NCBI GenBank assembly: GCA_026413225.1 | Contig: CM048555.1 | Coordinates: forward strand, 80,545,785 to 80,609,784 | Direction of reading: 5' to 3' | Length of the DNA stretch: 64,000 bases | DNA from: Otis tarda | Taxonomy: Eukaryota; Chordata; Aves; Otidiformes; Otididae | Part shown: positions 33,304 through 45,345 of the stretch, piece after piece | Numbering within the stretch: the first letter of the stretch is position 1 | How the letters are laid out: each line of letters begins with the position of its first letter | Notes under the pieces: generated by a model | What the model saw: only the letters and a program-made list of their open reading frames with translations | Database searches by the model: none | What the model was told of the DNA's origin: nothing | Position numbers and translations under genes: made by a program

Positions 33304-33721
33304 AATCATAGAATCATAGAATGGTTAGAGTTGGAAGGGACCTTCAAAGGTCATCTAGTCCAATCCCCCTGCAAGAAGCAGGGACATCCCTGACTAGATC
33401 AGGTTGCTCAGAGCCTCATCCAGCCTGGCCCTGAACATTTCCAGGGATGGGGCATCCACCACCTCTCTGGGCAACCTGTTCCAGTGCTCTACAACTCTCA
33501 TTGTAAAAAATTTTTTTCTAATATCTAATCTAAACCTACCTCCTTCTAATTTAAACCCATTACCCCTTGTCCTATCACAACAGGCCCTACTGAACAGCTT
33601 CTCCCCATCTTTCCTGTAGGCCCCCTTGAGGTATTGGAAGACTGCTATCAGGTCTCCCCGGAACCTCCTCTTCTCCAGGCTGAACAGCCCCAACTCTCTC
33701 AGCCTGTCCTCATAGGAGAGG
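33304..33721 (-). mobile_element. CR1 LINE 3' fragment (minus orientation), young type
   Basis: This 418-bp fragment begins AATCATAGAATCATAGAATGG and reaches well into ORF2. The minus strand is open from 33693 to 33394 and encodes [20 protein letters not shown] through LDEALSNLI. It is nearly identical to the matching part of the long copy at 49830-51219, so both belong to the same recent subfamily. Confidence 0.95.
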
Positions 33722-36469
33722 TTAATTTAATTATTTGCCATAGAAGTGCTGTACAGAGGAAAAAAGATGGGAATTGTCTGGCATGAATGTAGTTGCTCCC
33801 ATCTGAGCTCGGTACCAACGTTTTGGTGTCACTCAAGGAGCCAATTGCCCACCTGTGGGTGCTTAGCGCCATTCAAGATGTTCCAGGGTATCTGAGACAT
33901 GAACAGGACTGCAGATGTGACACAGTCCCGTGGAATTCTGCACATTTCTGGAGCAGCAACTGGAAATCAAGCAGAGCGTTATGCAGGGCAACGAACTCAG
34001 CTGTACGTAGACACGTATATGAAACTGGAGGGATACAACCCTTGGAGCTCAGTCCTGGTCGCGTAGGAACACGATGTTTGCTGAAGGGGCACTCAAACAA
34101 AGAGAGATGGCAATAAAAATGTAAATCTCAGGCGTCAAATGTGGCCAAAGCAGGGATCATTAACTTCATTGTCGGGGGAAGTAGCAAGCTGATTAAAGAG
34201 AAGACCTCGGGCTTGTGCCAGGAATTAAATAAAGCATCTGGAGCCAGTCAGATAGAGTCAGAGCTTGCTTAAGGTGAGGTGGGCTTTCATAATGTAACAC
34301 AGCAGCAACGCACCAGCAGTGTCATCTGCTATAAACTCTGAGCCCCCCAGAAAGCAACACTTCTGAACACTGAGGAAGGAAAAAGCATCCTAAAGTCATG
34401 ATGCCTTCACCTGAGTTAGACCTGCAATTACGTGTTCCTTCCATCCTAGAGATCCCATGGGATGGAAGGAAATTAAACAATAATAAGTTGTTAAGCAAGG
34501 TTTGAACCTTCATGCTGAACTTTCTCCTTATGCCCTCCCTATTTCTCTCCTGGAAATCTGTTTTCAGTCTCTGTTCAAATAACCAAAGAATTTTGCTGTA
34601 AGAAACGATCTTGTAATCCAAGACAACTTGATCCATACAAAGGTCTAGAAACTTGCTCGGAGGCTTCTCTTAGCCTTGTAAAACAAGAGTCTACCTGGGA
34701 ACAGGAGCAGGATCCTAAAATTTAATTACTGGCTGCAGTACACATGCAATTATTTATAACACACTTTCAATGACTATTCATACGTTTCGCATTGGGAAGG
34801 TGGGGGGGAAGGTCACCAGGTTGCAAACAGCCTGAAATTCTGAATTGCTTGCAGAGGAGAGCTGGGGGAAGGTGATTATGATGGATAATACAAGAGGAGA
34901 GCATAAGGGAAATTGATTACGAAGGTTTACCAGGAACATGTGGACTATTAAAAACTCTATTGCACATCAGTGAATTTCAGACCCTTAAATCGACAGGACC
35001 TTTAAAGGAAAATCACATTTCCTATTATCTAATCAATGTAGGGAGCAGTGTGTTTGGTCTCTCTTCCCTGCTCTCTGTTGACTTCAATGGGCTAGTTTAA
35101 AAAATTTTAATGTTTAATCTGATATTAAGTGTCATGAAGTTTGAATAGACCAGAGGCAGCTGAAAAAGCCAGCAGCAATAAAGTTCAGCTTTCCTCCTAA
35201 CTGTCTGTATAAAGTCCAGCTAATCATAGCTCTCCTTGAATAGCATTTGTTATTTCAATAACCCTTTTTTGACCCCACGTGGCACGTTAAGGCTGCTCTC
35301 AGCCCCGTGCTTCTCTGCTGAAGAGAACGCAAAATTGTGCCAGCATCTGACTGTGAGGACCCCCTTCCTCCACCCCATGACGAAAAGTAATTCAGAGCTG
35401 TCTGGGACCTGGCCAGGGACAATACCACCAGTCAGATCCAGTTCCTCTGCTGCCTTTCACCTTATAGAGTCATTCTTCTGTTTGCAAACGCTATTGCAGT
35501 CAGGGGCCAGCGTTCCTGGCTGCGCGCGGGGATAAATAATAAGGCGAAGGGCTGCAGCGGCTGCTTTTCATCTTCAAAGTATTTTTTCAGCTGTGGATGA
35601 ACTCAAGGTTCCCGGTGCCCGAGGAAGAATTAAGCTCCTACGTTGTTTCCCCACAGTGCCCTACTCAATAGCAGAAAGGTCCCGACGCAGAAGAAGGTTG
35701 GGAATCACCAAACAAGGTAGCAACTGCGGTATCCTTGGGAAAGGAAGATTGCTACACACATTTAAAACCACACAAACCGCGATGGAGAGATGACAGCCAG
35801 GAGGGAACAGGCATGAGCCTGTCCCACCCATGAAGAGCCGGTACCAGCTCAGAGAAGGGTCCTGCTGGAAATGCAGAAGATGGCCATGTTTAGGACGTTG
35901 GTGCAAGCTCCCTTGCTTGTGTGGTCTCATGTTGAGTTGTCAGCAGCTGTTACAGAGCAAACGAGGCCAAGGAGGGGCAGCAAATTAGAGTAGGCGTTGG
36001 GATTGTAGGAATGAATTGTCTATGTTGGATGAACAGAGGGTGGATGTGGTCGTGGGTCAGCACAGAGCTAATACACATAGTCTAGAAGTGGGTCAGTGTA
36101 AGGTTATTTGGAGTAGAAAACACCCATGGGTGGAAGAGAGGAAAGGTCTGAAGCGCTTGGCTGCTCCCCTATCAGGATCTGCATCACAGCCAGCATGCGC
36201 AAGCATCGCCGTTCTGCTGTGGTCAGCAAGTAGTTGTTTAAATCCCTCAGTGTTGCCTGCGTGAGCAAGGCAAGGGCCTTTCAGAAAGCACGAGGACTAT
36301 ATGATTCACGGGTTCAGGGGCCAGAAGGCCAGAGGTGATCTTCTCCCTTACACAGGCCAAAGGATTGCATCCTCTTACAGTGGCAATAGCCCCTATAATT
36401 TGTCTTTGGCTCAAGTGTGTTTTCCAGAGAAGGGCCCCCATTGCTTACACGACCTCAAGAGAGAAAGAA
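33722..36469. other. No gene seen (2.7 kb)
   Basis: This is unique sequence. A G/C- and CpG-richer patch lies at about 35515-35560 (GCGCGCGGGGATAAATAATA). No exon or mobile element was recognised. Confidence 0.5.
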
Positions 36470-36600
36470 ATCTGTAATCATCCTGGGAAGTTTATTCCAA
36501 TGGCTGATCACCCTTCTTGCCAAAATGTGCTTCTTTTGGCTCGTGGGGTTGTGTCTGGCCCAAAGTCTTCCTCCACCTCTTGTTAATGCTTAATGTTAGT
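36470..36600 (-). mobile_element. Possible old CR1/L3-type LINE fragment
   Basis: The plus-strand wording (GGGAAGTTTATTCCAATGGC, CACCCTTCTTGCCAAAATG) resembles the reverse complement of the end of ORF2 in old CR1/L3-like elements, where failed-to-match repeats often survive. Similarity is only by eye, with no tail. Confidence 0.35.
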
Positions 36601-39600
36601 GTTAATCAAAAACACTTTAATAACAGAATCACGGCACCACGCATCTCCCTTCTGCAATAACTTCATTCCTCCATTCTGTCTCTGGAAGGTCTTTGCAGAA
36701 TTGCAAATAACTTCTGCATCTCTCTACTACGCTGATCCAACAGTGCAAAATCTGCCCTCCCAGGCATGAGGAGGGCACCCGTCCCCACTTTTTTGGCACC
36801 CACTCCACCAGTGCTGGTCTGCTCCAGCGTGGAGTTTTCATTTCTGTGTCCATGAAGGGTTTAATTCCTGCATACAACATGTTCTCAGTAAATCGTGAGG
36901 GCTGCCTGTCCACCAAGGCCCCTAACTCCTCCTCTTTCTGCCAAAATATCATCATTAGGTGACAAGGGATTGTGGTTTTCCTCCATCCTAAAAGCCTGGA
37001 CCCTGCGCTCAGCTAAAGGAAAGCTCATTTCATCTGCTTCAGCCAACGATGAGGATTTCTATCTTCAGTTACTCAATACCTCCACACTACAGATTGTTGT
37101 CTTGTCCAAGAATGATATCAATATTTTTAATCATGCAATTAAAGACCACATCAGAATGGATATGCACCAGGGGAAAGGAATTAAACTGTACGGACAGCCT
37201 TGGATATGTCATCGCCTGTCTTTTGACTGCTTGACTTTTCTACCTTAATCTTCTCTGATAAGATCAGACCACTCTCCCTCTCCTCACCCACAAGATGTAC
37301 CTGTGCTGACCTCCCACTGTCCCCAGTATCTCCAAAATAAACACTTCACACCTTTGCAAATTACCCTAGAGAGGAGCACAGGCATCTCATCCCCAGGCAT
37401 TTCTGAACCCCCTCCCTCTCCAAATCCTCTGCTTCCAAAGAACACACATGGGATCGGTAGTGAACATTATGTTGTAGGCTTTACGCCTCATAAGAGGATA
37501 CGTAGCTTGTTTTGGAGAGGTGGCACATGTGCCTGGTGGGATGGTGTGGTCTGCAAGCCACACATGAGCCTCAGATGAGGGCTCCTGGTCTAGATCCTAG
37601 CAATGACATTCGAAGTTCATCAGCCTTTCCATGCCTTGGTTTTCCCAGCTGGGAGGTGGATTTGGAGATGCTGGCTTCTGCACAGGGAGCTTTGAGACCC
37701 CGAGTTTACTGCCAGGTAAGTGATAGCCAAGGGCTTCCCAGACTTAATAGGAACAGATTTGAGGTGGGCTGAACTTCTCTCTGGCCTGTGGAGCTCACCT
37801 GAGTTCAGCAGGCATTGTGCCCTCAAGCCTCCTGTATCTCCTGCACATCTAGGCTGATGGTTGGGGGTCGGGTATTGAGCCAGACGATCCTCTTGCTAGT
37901 GATGCAGCTTGCAAACTTATTTGTCTACCTGCTCTAAGTCGTGAACCAGCCACTGTTCCTCTCCATCCATCTCCTCTTCAGGCAGGTCCTCTTTAGGTTG
38001 CGTTTGCCAGCCGGGAATTTTGCACTACACTTGTGCTGCATATTCCCAGCTCGTTGCAACGCCATTCCCTACAGAGAAATCCCCAATTTTGTGAAATCAG
38101 AAGCTGGCACAACCGAGTGAAGACACAGCTGACTCAGACAACTGGGCTGAAGCTATGCTGATTTACACCAGCCTGGGGGCAAGCCACGATAATCTTCCTC
38201 TCCTTTGACTGAGTAGCCACGGTGACAAGAGACCCAATAGATGACAAAATAAAACAGATCATGAATCTAGAACATGCAGCTGGAATTTCCCCAGCGGACT
38301 CACAACATGAGACATCCCAAAAAAGGCCTGTGAAATATGAAATGTGTAGGGACAAGGTTTTAATTACAGTTACACAACTTTAAAGCCACAGAGCTCAGTC
38401 CGGTGGCTCCGAATTTTTGCTAACATCACAGGCACCTCTAGTGCACAAGGAACAGGCCTTGGTCTTGTTTTTGATGGTGTAAGTTCTGCAGCAAAGTCAG
38501 CAGCATCTAGAACTATGAGATTAAAGGTAAATTTCGTGGGCTGGATGATTTGCTTTTGTGACTGCTCATGTCTGCTTCCTCTTCTGGATGCTAAAGTATC
38601 CACACTGGTGAGGCTCTGGTCCTGCCAGTGGTCAGCAAGGTTGTTGCAGAGTATCTGCTCTGAAAATTCAGATATTTAGTGCAAATCAGGAGTAAAACAC
38701 ATGAAAATGAAACTCGGGACACTCGGTTTTCATCTCCCATTTGTATCCCGTGGGCTGACTTTCTGCTGAGGACTACAGGTATTTGGCTGCTCTGAGAGCA
38801 GAGCGAAGCCCTCCAAGCCACGTTCAGCTGCAGAAAAAACATGTGATGAATGTGTCTGTCACCTTCTTTGTCTTGTGGTACAATTTCCAGAACCAGCACA
38901 CATGCAAGTTACACGGGACTCGCACGCAGCTGGCCAGACTCTTCTCTGGTACCGTGGCAGTAAGGTCACCAGGTTGGGCATGGGATCATGCATTATGGCT
39001 TGGGAGTAGAGGAAGAAGAAGTATGAGCTTGATCTGTCCTGCTCAGCTCCTTCCAGGCTGCGCATCCAGGCTTCCTTCCTATGGAGACCAAAGCGTAGGT
39101 CAAAGTGCCTGGTGTGTGCTGAACCCTGGATGCAGTGTTGGGTGCACACCAACGGGCACAGGAATGAGAGATTTCTCCTGGTCCTGTAGACTGATGCTCC
39201 TAAAACTGTAAAAGGCTTCTGGAAACGAGGTTTCCACATTGCACAAATGCTTCTGAATACAGAGCTCATTATGTGAAAAACACAACGGTGCTCGGGTCCA
39301 GGAGAACAATAGATCAAGCGGGAAATCAATGCCACTTTTAGTAAATCAAGGAAAATACTGTATTGACATTGTATGTGCATGGCTGGATGACGGCGCTGCC
39401 TCATGGCTACCCATGGAGAGGATAAGAGACCCCCGGGTAGCAGGAGAAAGCTCGTTGCTCGTGCCGTGGAGAGAGCGGCGAGTTTGGGGGATTTAATCTC
39501 AAATCTAGCTGCGGAGTCACTCTGCAAAGCAGAACTGGCTAGAAACCTCATTTAGACCAAAAAGAGGGGTTTTCCTTAAATTATCTAACCAATCCTTCCC

Positions 39601-40828
39601 TCCTCCAGATGAAACAACCTCTTCCCTACATTTTACTTTAGGCAAGGCCTATTTTGAGGCGAAAAAGTCCCAAAAGATAATTTTTTAAAGAAAATCTGTT
39701 ATCATTAATAACAAGTTAGTCCACATATTAACAGCAGAGCTCTGACTACTGAATTAATTCCTAAGTGTGGATTGGGATAGTCTACGGTCAAAAAGAGAGG
39801 CATCTTTTAATAGAGACAACAGGACTCGTGCAGGCAGTGATTTAAGGAAAGTGGGAGTAGGATGCTGAGAGAAACGGCCAGCTGTGGCGTTTCCTGGGAG
39901 AGGGCTGCCTGTCCCTTAAAACGTTCACCAGCTTCATTGCACAAACTCAAACCCAAGGGCAGCACCGGGATTTTGGGAGAGGGAGTCCCTGAGCTCAGGG
40001 GATGCAGGAGCAGCAGCGGGACACGTATCAACCTTGGGCTCTACATCAGCCTTGCTACGATGCGTGGGAAACTGGGCTGTCGGGGCTTGTTTGCAACACA
40101 GCTTTTTGTTCAGGTGATTTAAATCAGTTCCTTTTCCCGTTTTGGGAAGAAGTAAAACTGGTACAAAAATAATCTCTCCAAGCAGTGCTGTAGGATCGAG
40201 CTTTTTTTTTTTTTTTTACCCACCAAAGTTCTGGTATTGCACAGAGAAATGGAGATACACGAACAAACAGATTATGATAGATATTTTTGCCTTTAAAGCA
40301 AGAACCTGAGTCTGCCCAGGCTAAGACAAACGTGGTCTCTGAACTGCGGCCATGGTACATCCTGCAATCAGGTTTCACTTCTGCTCCGAGTTTCGCAGCT
40401 GGAGTTCATCTCCCAGCGTGCGCTGCAGATGCAGCATCCAAATCACCTCCTTTACAGCCAAAAAAACATTTTCTCTTTTGCCAAAAATTCAGCAGGCTGC
40501 CGGGACTGTCTTTCTTGCCTCTGGTTTTGTCAATATTTCCTACAGAGGGGAAACAAACTCCAAAGGCTTTGCAACCTGCTCTGCTCGGTTAGAATAACCG
40601 CCTGCCCGGTGGGTTTTGTTTTACGGCTGAGGCTGCCCAGCGGCCGGTGTCTGGACTGCCCCCGCAGCAAGCTCTTGCCTCGGTTTTTTTTTCAAGTGAA
40701 TCATCAGCTGCCCAAAGTGCCTTTGGATGCAGCCTACAAAGGGCTCTTTTATCAGATCGACCACCCAGGGCCAGAGCTGAAATGTTCTTGGGTCATAGAC
40801 GTGCAGTAGTGCAAATGCATTATACAGC
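36601..40828. other. No recognised gene (4.2 kb)
   Basis: This is unique sequence. The longest open frame is on the minus strand at 39551-38859 (230 codons from an ATG), with no signal peptide or domain that I recognise. A frame of this length is somewhat unusual but can occur by chance in 64 kb on six frames. Confidence 0.45.
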
Positions 40829-40870
40829 GTACGCAACGCAATGTACGCAACGCAACGTACGCAACGCCCA
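40829..40870. repeat. CpG-rich 14-bp tandem triplicate
   Basis: Three 14-bp units begin GTACGCAACGC at 40829, 40843 and 40857; the last two or three bases of each unit vary. Each unit holds two or three CpG dinucleotides, far above the local background, and the sequence just downstream repeats similar words (CACGTGCGGTAC, GGCACGTGCAG). Confidence 0.92.
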
Positions 40871-41269
40871 CGTGCGGTACAGCATATGGCATACGGCACG
40901 TGCAGTGCAGCCCTTGGTGTGTTCGGTGGCTGCAGTATCTGGTCACGAGCTCTACCCAGATGCCATTTGTTTATCAGATCTCCGGTATGTTGGAAGGATG
41001 TTTCTTTCACTCCTTTCTTACGCAGGCAAACGTGGTTTTGTGGTCAGCGAGGTGCGGGTAGGGGGACCTTTTGGTTTTGCAAGGGAAAGTTGAAAAACGC
41101 ACTAAAGTCTGCACAGTTTTCAAACCTTGTACCTGGACATCTCTGAGACCCAAGCCAAAACCAAGGGGTTTGACTTGCAATCACACTCACCCATGACAGA
41201 TGTGCATCTGACCTGCACTTTACACTCCTCCCTGATGTCTACAGCTCCAGCGTTTCTCTTTCCCAGTGC
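40871..41269. other. No gene seen (0.4 kb)
   Basis: This is a moderately GC-rich stretch that follows the CpG-dense triplicate. It has several short overlapping open frames and no recognisable motif. Confidence 0.5.
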
Positions 41270-41430
41270 TCAGGAAGTATTTCCTAATTCCTGATTTCGC
41301 CTCGCATTAAGCCCATGACTTCTTGCCCTTTACAAAAGGATGCCAGGGATGGATTATCTCCTCTGCTGCTCAAGGCTGCATCCGCCTGCACCGCTTCCAC
41401 AGACTAAACAAGTCTCACTTCACCAATATT
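41270..41430 (-). mobile_element. Old CR1 LINE fragment (minus orientation)
   Basis: The plus strand reads AGGAAGTATTTCCTAATTCC, TTAAGCCCATGACTTCTTGC and ACAGACTAAACAAGTCTCAC, the reverse complement of an older CR1 ORF2 end. There is no 3' octamer tail and it is more diverged than the main copies. Confidence 0.6.
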
Positions 41431-44400
41431 TCCTTTTGGCCTTTGACGAGGGCTGGGGCCCAATGATAGCCAGGGGTGACCTAGCATATTGAAAATGTGC
41501 ATTTCTTCTTGCTGCTCCAGATATTTGCAATTATTACCCCATTCTACTGGTGCCACCGAGACCAATTTCCAGTCACAAATCAGCACCAGAAGAAGGAAAA
41601 CCCAGGAGCTGTAACTTTGATTTTCCGTGGGTTTGTCCAGTACAAGAAAAACAAAGCCGACGCGAGGCAAGGTTTCGCGTGACATCAGAATAGCTACAGC
41701 TTCTCACTTTTCACCATCGTTTTAGCTAGCCCAGGGTCCACAACTAGACAAATCATGCTGCAATCCCTAGCAAAGAGCTGCTCGCCTTCAAAGGGAAGTC
41801 TCCCTTTTCACAGCAGATCCCCAGTTCTCTGCTCCCAGCTAACCTGCAAAAAAACAGGTACAGACAGAGCGCCTTACAGAGAATTTGGTAAGACAGAGCC
41901 TGCTGAAAGCAACTTTGAGCTCTTCTCCCCCCTTGGTCATGTACACTTAGTAAATGTGCTTTTAATCTCGTTAATGTTGTTTGAAAGAAGCAGTAGTGGA
42001 TGAATCATCTGATGCAAATGGAAGAGTTTAGGGAATACATGCATTCTCATTAGCCTAACTTCTCCTCCAGCACTATGTATTAGCACGGAACTAACCCATT
42101 AATTCTATTGATCTCTATTAATATTGTGCATTCCATCAGTGCTCAAATCCCCACGGACTCCTTTCCAAGCATCTACAGGAGCTGGCTTGTTTAATTAACG
42201 TTGCACAACCGATCGAGTCAACAGTTTGGGTCATGAAGTGAAGAAGAAAATTGTTTCTAACTGAGGGTACGGGAGGAATCTGGGGAGGCAGGACATAGTT
42301 TTTCCTGCTAAAAGAGGGCCAGGATGCCAGCGATCGCACTCTGCTGATCTTGATGAATGACCAACCGATGGAGGCAAGAGCAGATCATTCACCTGTTCTC
42401 CTGTCCCAAAATCCAACCCGCACCACACTACTGGGAACTTGTAGCCTAAAATCCACTGGGAACTTCTCAAACATCTCCTGTCTGTCTGTTACGGGCATTC
42501 ATCAACCTCTATCACAGCAGCATCCGATTACCTTGTTGTACTCCCCATATATATCTTCACAACACCCTCTTTGCCCTGTGCAGACCCCCTGTCCCATCTC
42601 TGGCCACACTCTTCCCATCACGGTGGCATTGATGGACCTTGTCCGGGATGGAGTGAACAAAGGTCACTCCTACACAATGGTGAGAGGAGGTGGTCCTCAT
42701 GTAGAACAAAGAAAATATTTCTGCAACACCAAACATCTCCCTGCCAGTTCAGTGCAGTTACACAAAGGGATGGCATCACTCGGAGAAGTGCGGTAATCAA
42801 GGGATGAGGAGGATCTCTGGAGACTGTCAAAGTCAAAGCAGGGTCACAAAGATGGTCTTTCATATTTCTAGCTCAAAGCTGCCGAATTTTCCTTACTGCT
42901 CAGGTAGCGAGGCGGCTCTGCCTCTCATAGCCTTTTGCTTGGAGGAGAGGATAAATGAGGTCTTTGATATAAAAACCCAAATGAAAGCAAACACCTCAAA
43001 GATGCTCTTTAAACTTAGCTTGTTCATCAACATTTAGTTCTGGCCGTCTCCTCCCTGGGCAGTCAGTGCAGCGAGCTCACCCTCCTGTTGACTACGCACA
43101 CTGAGATCATACCCATGACATTTTTTTGCTGCACTCTTCCCGCAATATTTCGTTTCGAATTACCTTTGCAAAAGGCTCTTTCGAGTCCCCTCATCACAAG
43201 CCCTGCCTCATGTTCAGCAGCAAGATGAATCCTCTCTCTTGCATCCTGCCCTAATTATTAAACAACCCTGTCAAAGTGTTCGGTCATTCACTGATATTTC
43301 ACTCACAATTAGAAGTATCAACGTGCTCCATTAGGATTCTAATACCCTTTATGCTCAGCGTGACATTTGGGGAGCTGGTTTATTACAGCTGACACCCTGG
43401 GAAATGGGGCTGCTGTAGTTCGCTTCGGTAATGGTGTTATTGACCCCAACTTTATGAATGCAGGAGGATGTATGAATGTTACACACCCAGGCATCCACAG
43501 GGTCCTCACCGTCTCACACCAATGTCTGCTCTGGGAGCTCACATCCCTACCTTTCTGTGAATATGTGTTTTTTTTTCTCACTCCAGTAAAGCTCAGAGAC
43601 ACTTTTCTGATCAAACGTTTGGCAACTAGTTACACACACACACACACAAAAGCGCTCATCAAGATAGAGAGGATTAAGGTTGAGTTTCTCAATGCCTGCT
43701 AGCATGTTGATAAGCATCAAACACAACTGGGAATCCTCAGGGTTGTTCCCACTTGCGAAACAGACCGGTGGGATGGTCCTGGGCAAGTTACTTCACTTCT
43801 CTGTTATTTCACTCTGGGTCTGACGGTGGTGGAATCGTGACTTTTGTAGCACAGGAGGCTGTGAAGCCCCCCTCCATGTCACCATCTCGCTCTAAAGCAT
43901 AGAGAGAAATGGTCCCTGCCATGAAGGTCTTCAAGACCAAAGCAGAAAGCCCTGATCCTAACAAAAAGGATCATTTGAAAGCTGAGATTAGGACAGGGGT
44001 GTTATGAGGCACAGTTCGCAGCTGCAAACCATTCATACCTAATTTTTGCCATAGGGATTTGGCTGGCTCTACTGTTGCTTTTCTGAAAAGTCATTAAAAG
44101 AATCTCAGTCAACAGTAGGTGATGATGGGACTTTTCTGCTCTCCATCATGCAGCAATTCCAGAGCAAGACCAAACAGAATAAAGCTGGGGAAAGGGAAGC
44201 AGCACTGAGCTACTGTACCAACATCTGACTGTTGAGCACCAAAGTCTTCCACCCCTACTCGCCCTGACTAACCCTCGGGTCCTTCTCTCTGACCACCAGC
44301 AGGCATCTGGAGTAGCTCTTTGAAGAGGTTCTGGATGGGGCTACATGGGCATAACCCAAACCACCACGGTTCTGAGACTGCATCCGGGGCGAGTTACAAA

Positions 44401-45144
44401 AGGTGAGTCTGAGCTTACCCCTGCTGAGTCTTTAAACAGTGACTGCAAGAGCAGGTTCAGTGGCAAATCCAGCTGGAATCTGCAAAAAAAATATGTCTGA
44501 CCAGTGTTTTTCCCCCTTCTTCCTTAGCAGTCATGATGCACAGACTCTTACAATTTCATATAACAAGGAAATCCTCCTCTTTTCTCTCCCTTCTTTTCCC
44601 AGCACCACATGAGCACCTCGGGACAAAAAATGGGCATTTTGGAACACAGGGATACACCCAGTTCTCATAAAGTTGAGGTTATTGCTGAAATTTTGCTCCA
44701 TTTCACTGCTAGAAAGCAGAATTCCTTGCATTGAGGGTAGTTATTGTACTCTAAAGCCTTTTAGAAGTAAAAAAAAAAAAGGAGGAGCCATTCATCCGTC
44801 ACTGTAGGGTTTTTAATGCAAAGAGGCAAGGCAGGCATGGACCTAACAGGGTGAGTTGGCTTCCCCAGGAGACAAAAAGGCAGTGGTAGAGAAGGGACAG
44901 CCCAAAATCCTCTGAGCCCCAGACCAGCACTATGGCTTCAAGTTGTCACACACTCCTGACCTGAGGAACTGAGCTGAGCCCTGGGCTTGGATCCAGTCTG
45001 CCTCTGCTTTGCGGTTGCTGCTCTACCTTCAGATGAATACCTGTCAGGAGGAGTAAGGAACATAAAGACTCTTCCCAGTGCTGCCCAGTGACAGGACTGG
45101 AGGCAACAGGTAGAAAAATTAAACACAGGAATTTCCATGAAAAA
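41431..45144. other. No gene seen (3.7 kb)
   Basis: This is unique sequence containing a short (AC)n tract at 43632-43648 and an A11 run near 44770. No splice-flanked coding segment was recognised. Confidence 0.5.
43632..43648. repeat. (AC)8 microsatellite
   Basis: An uninterrupted AC dinucleotide run of about 17 bases. It is a likely length-variable simple repeat. Confidence 0.9.
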
Positions 45145-45345
45145 GAGGAAAAATATTTTTTTACTATGAGGACGAGTGCAGACTGGAATAGGTTGCCCAC
45201 AGAGGTTGTGGAGTCTCCATCCTTGTAGATATTCAAAATCCAACTGGACACAGTCCTGAGGAACAGGGTCTAGGTGACCCTGCTTGAGAATGGGCATTGG
45301 ATGAGGTGATCTCCAGAGGTCCTTTCCAACCTCAATCATTCTGTT
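45145..45345 (+). mobile_element. CR1 LINE 3' fragment, different subfamily (plus orientation)
   Basis: The sense strand reads GGAATAGGTTGCCCACAGAG, GGAGTCTCCATCCTTGTAGA, GATATTCAAAATCCAACTGG, GGTGATCTCCAGAGGTCC and TTTCCAACCTCAATCATTCT. These signature words differ from the other CR1 copies here and mark a separate, older subfamily. Confidence 0.88.

Noticed and set aside
36610..36660. Minus-strand Met followed by a short hydrophobic run, considered as the GFRA4 signal-peptide exon
   Set aside because: It ends at a GT in the wrong phase (0 instead of 1) and hits a stop within a few codons.
43632..43702. Lys-rich and Thr/His-repeat peptide over the AC tract
   Set aside because: It is a translation artefact of the microsatellite.
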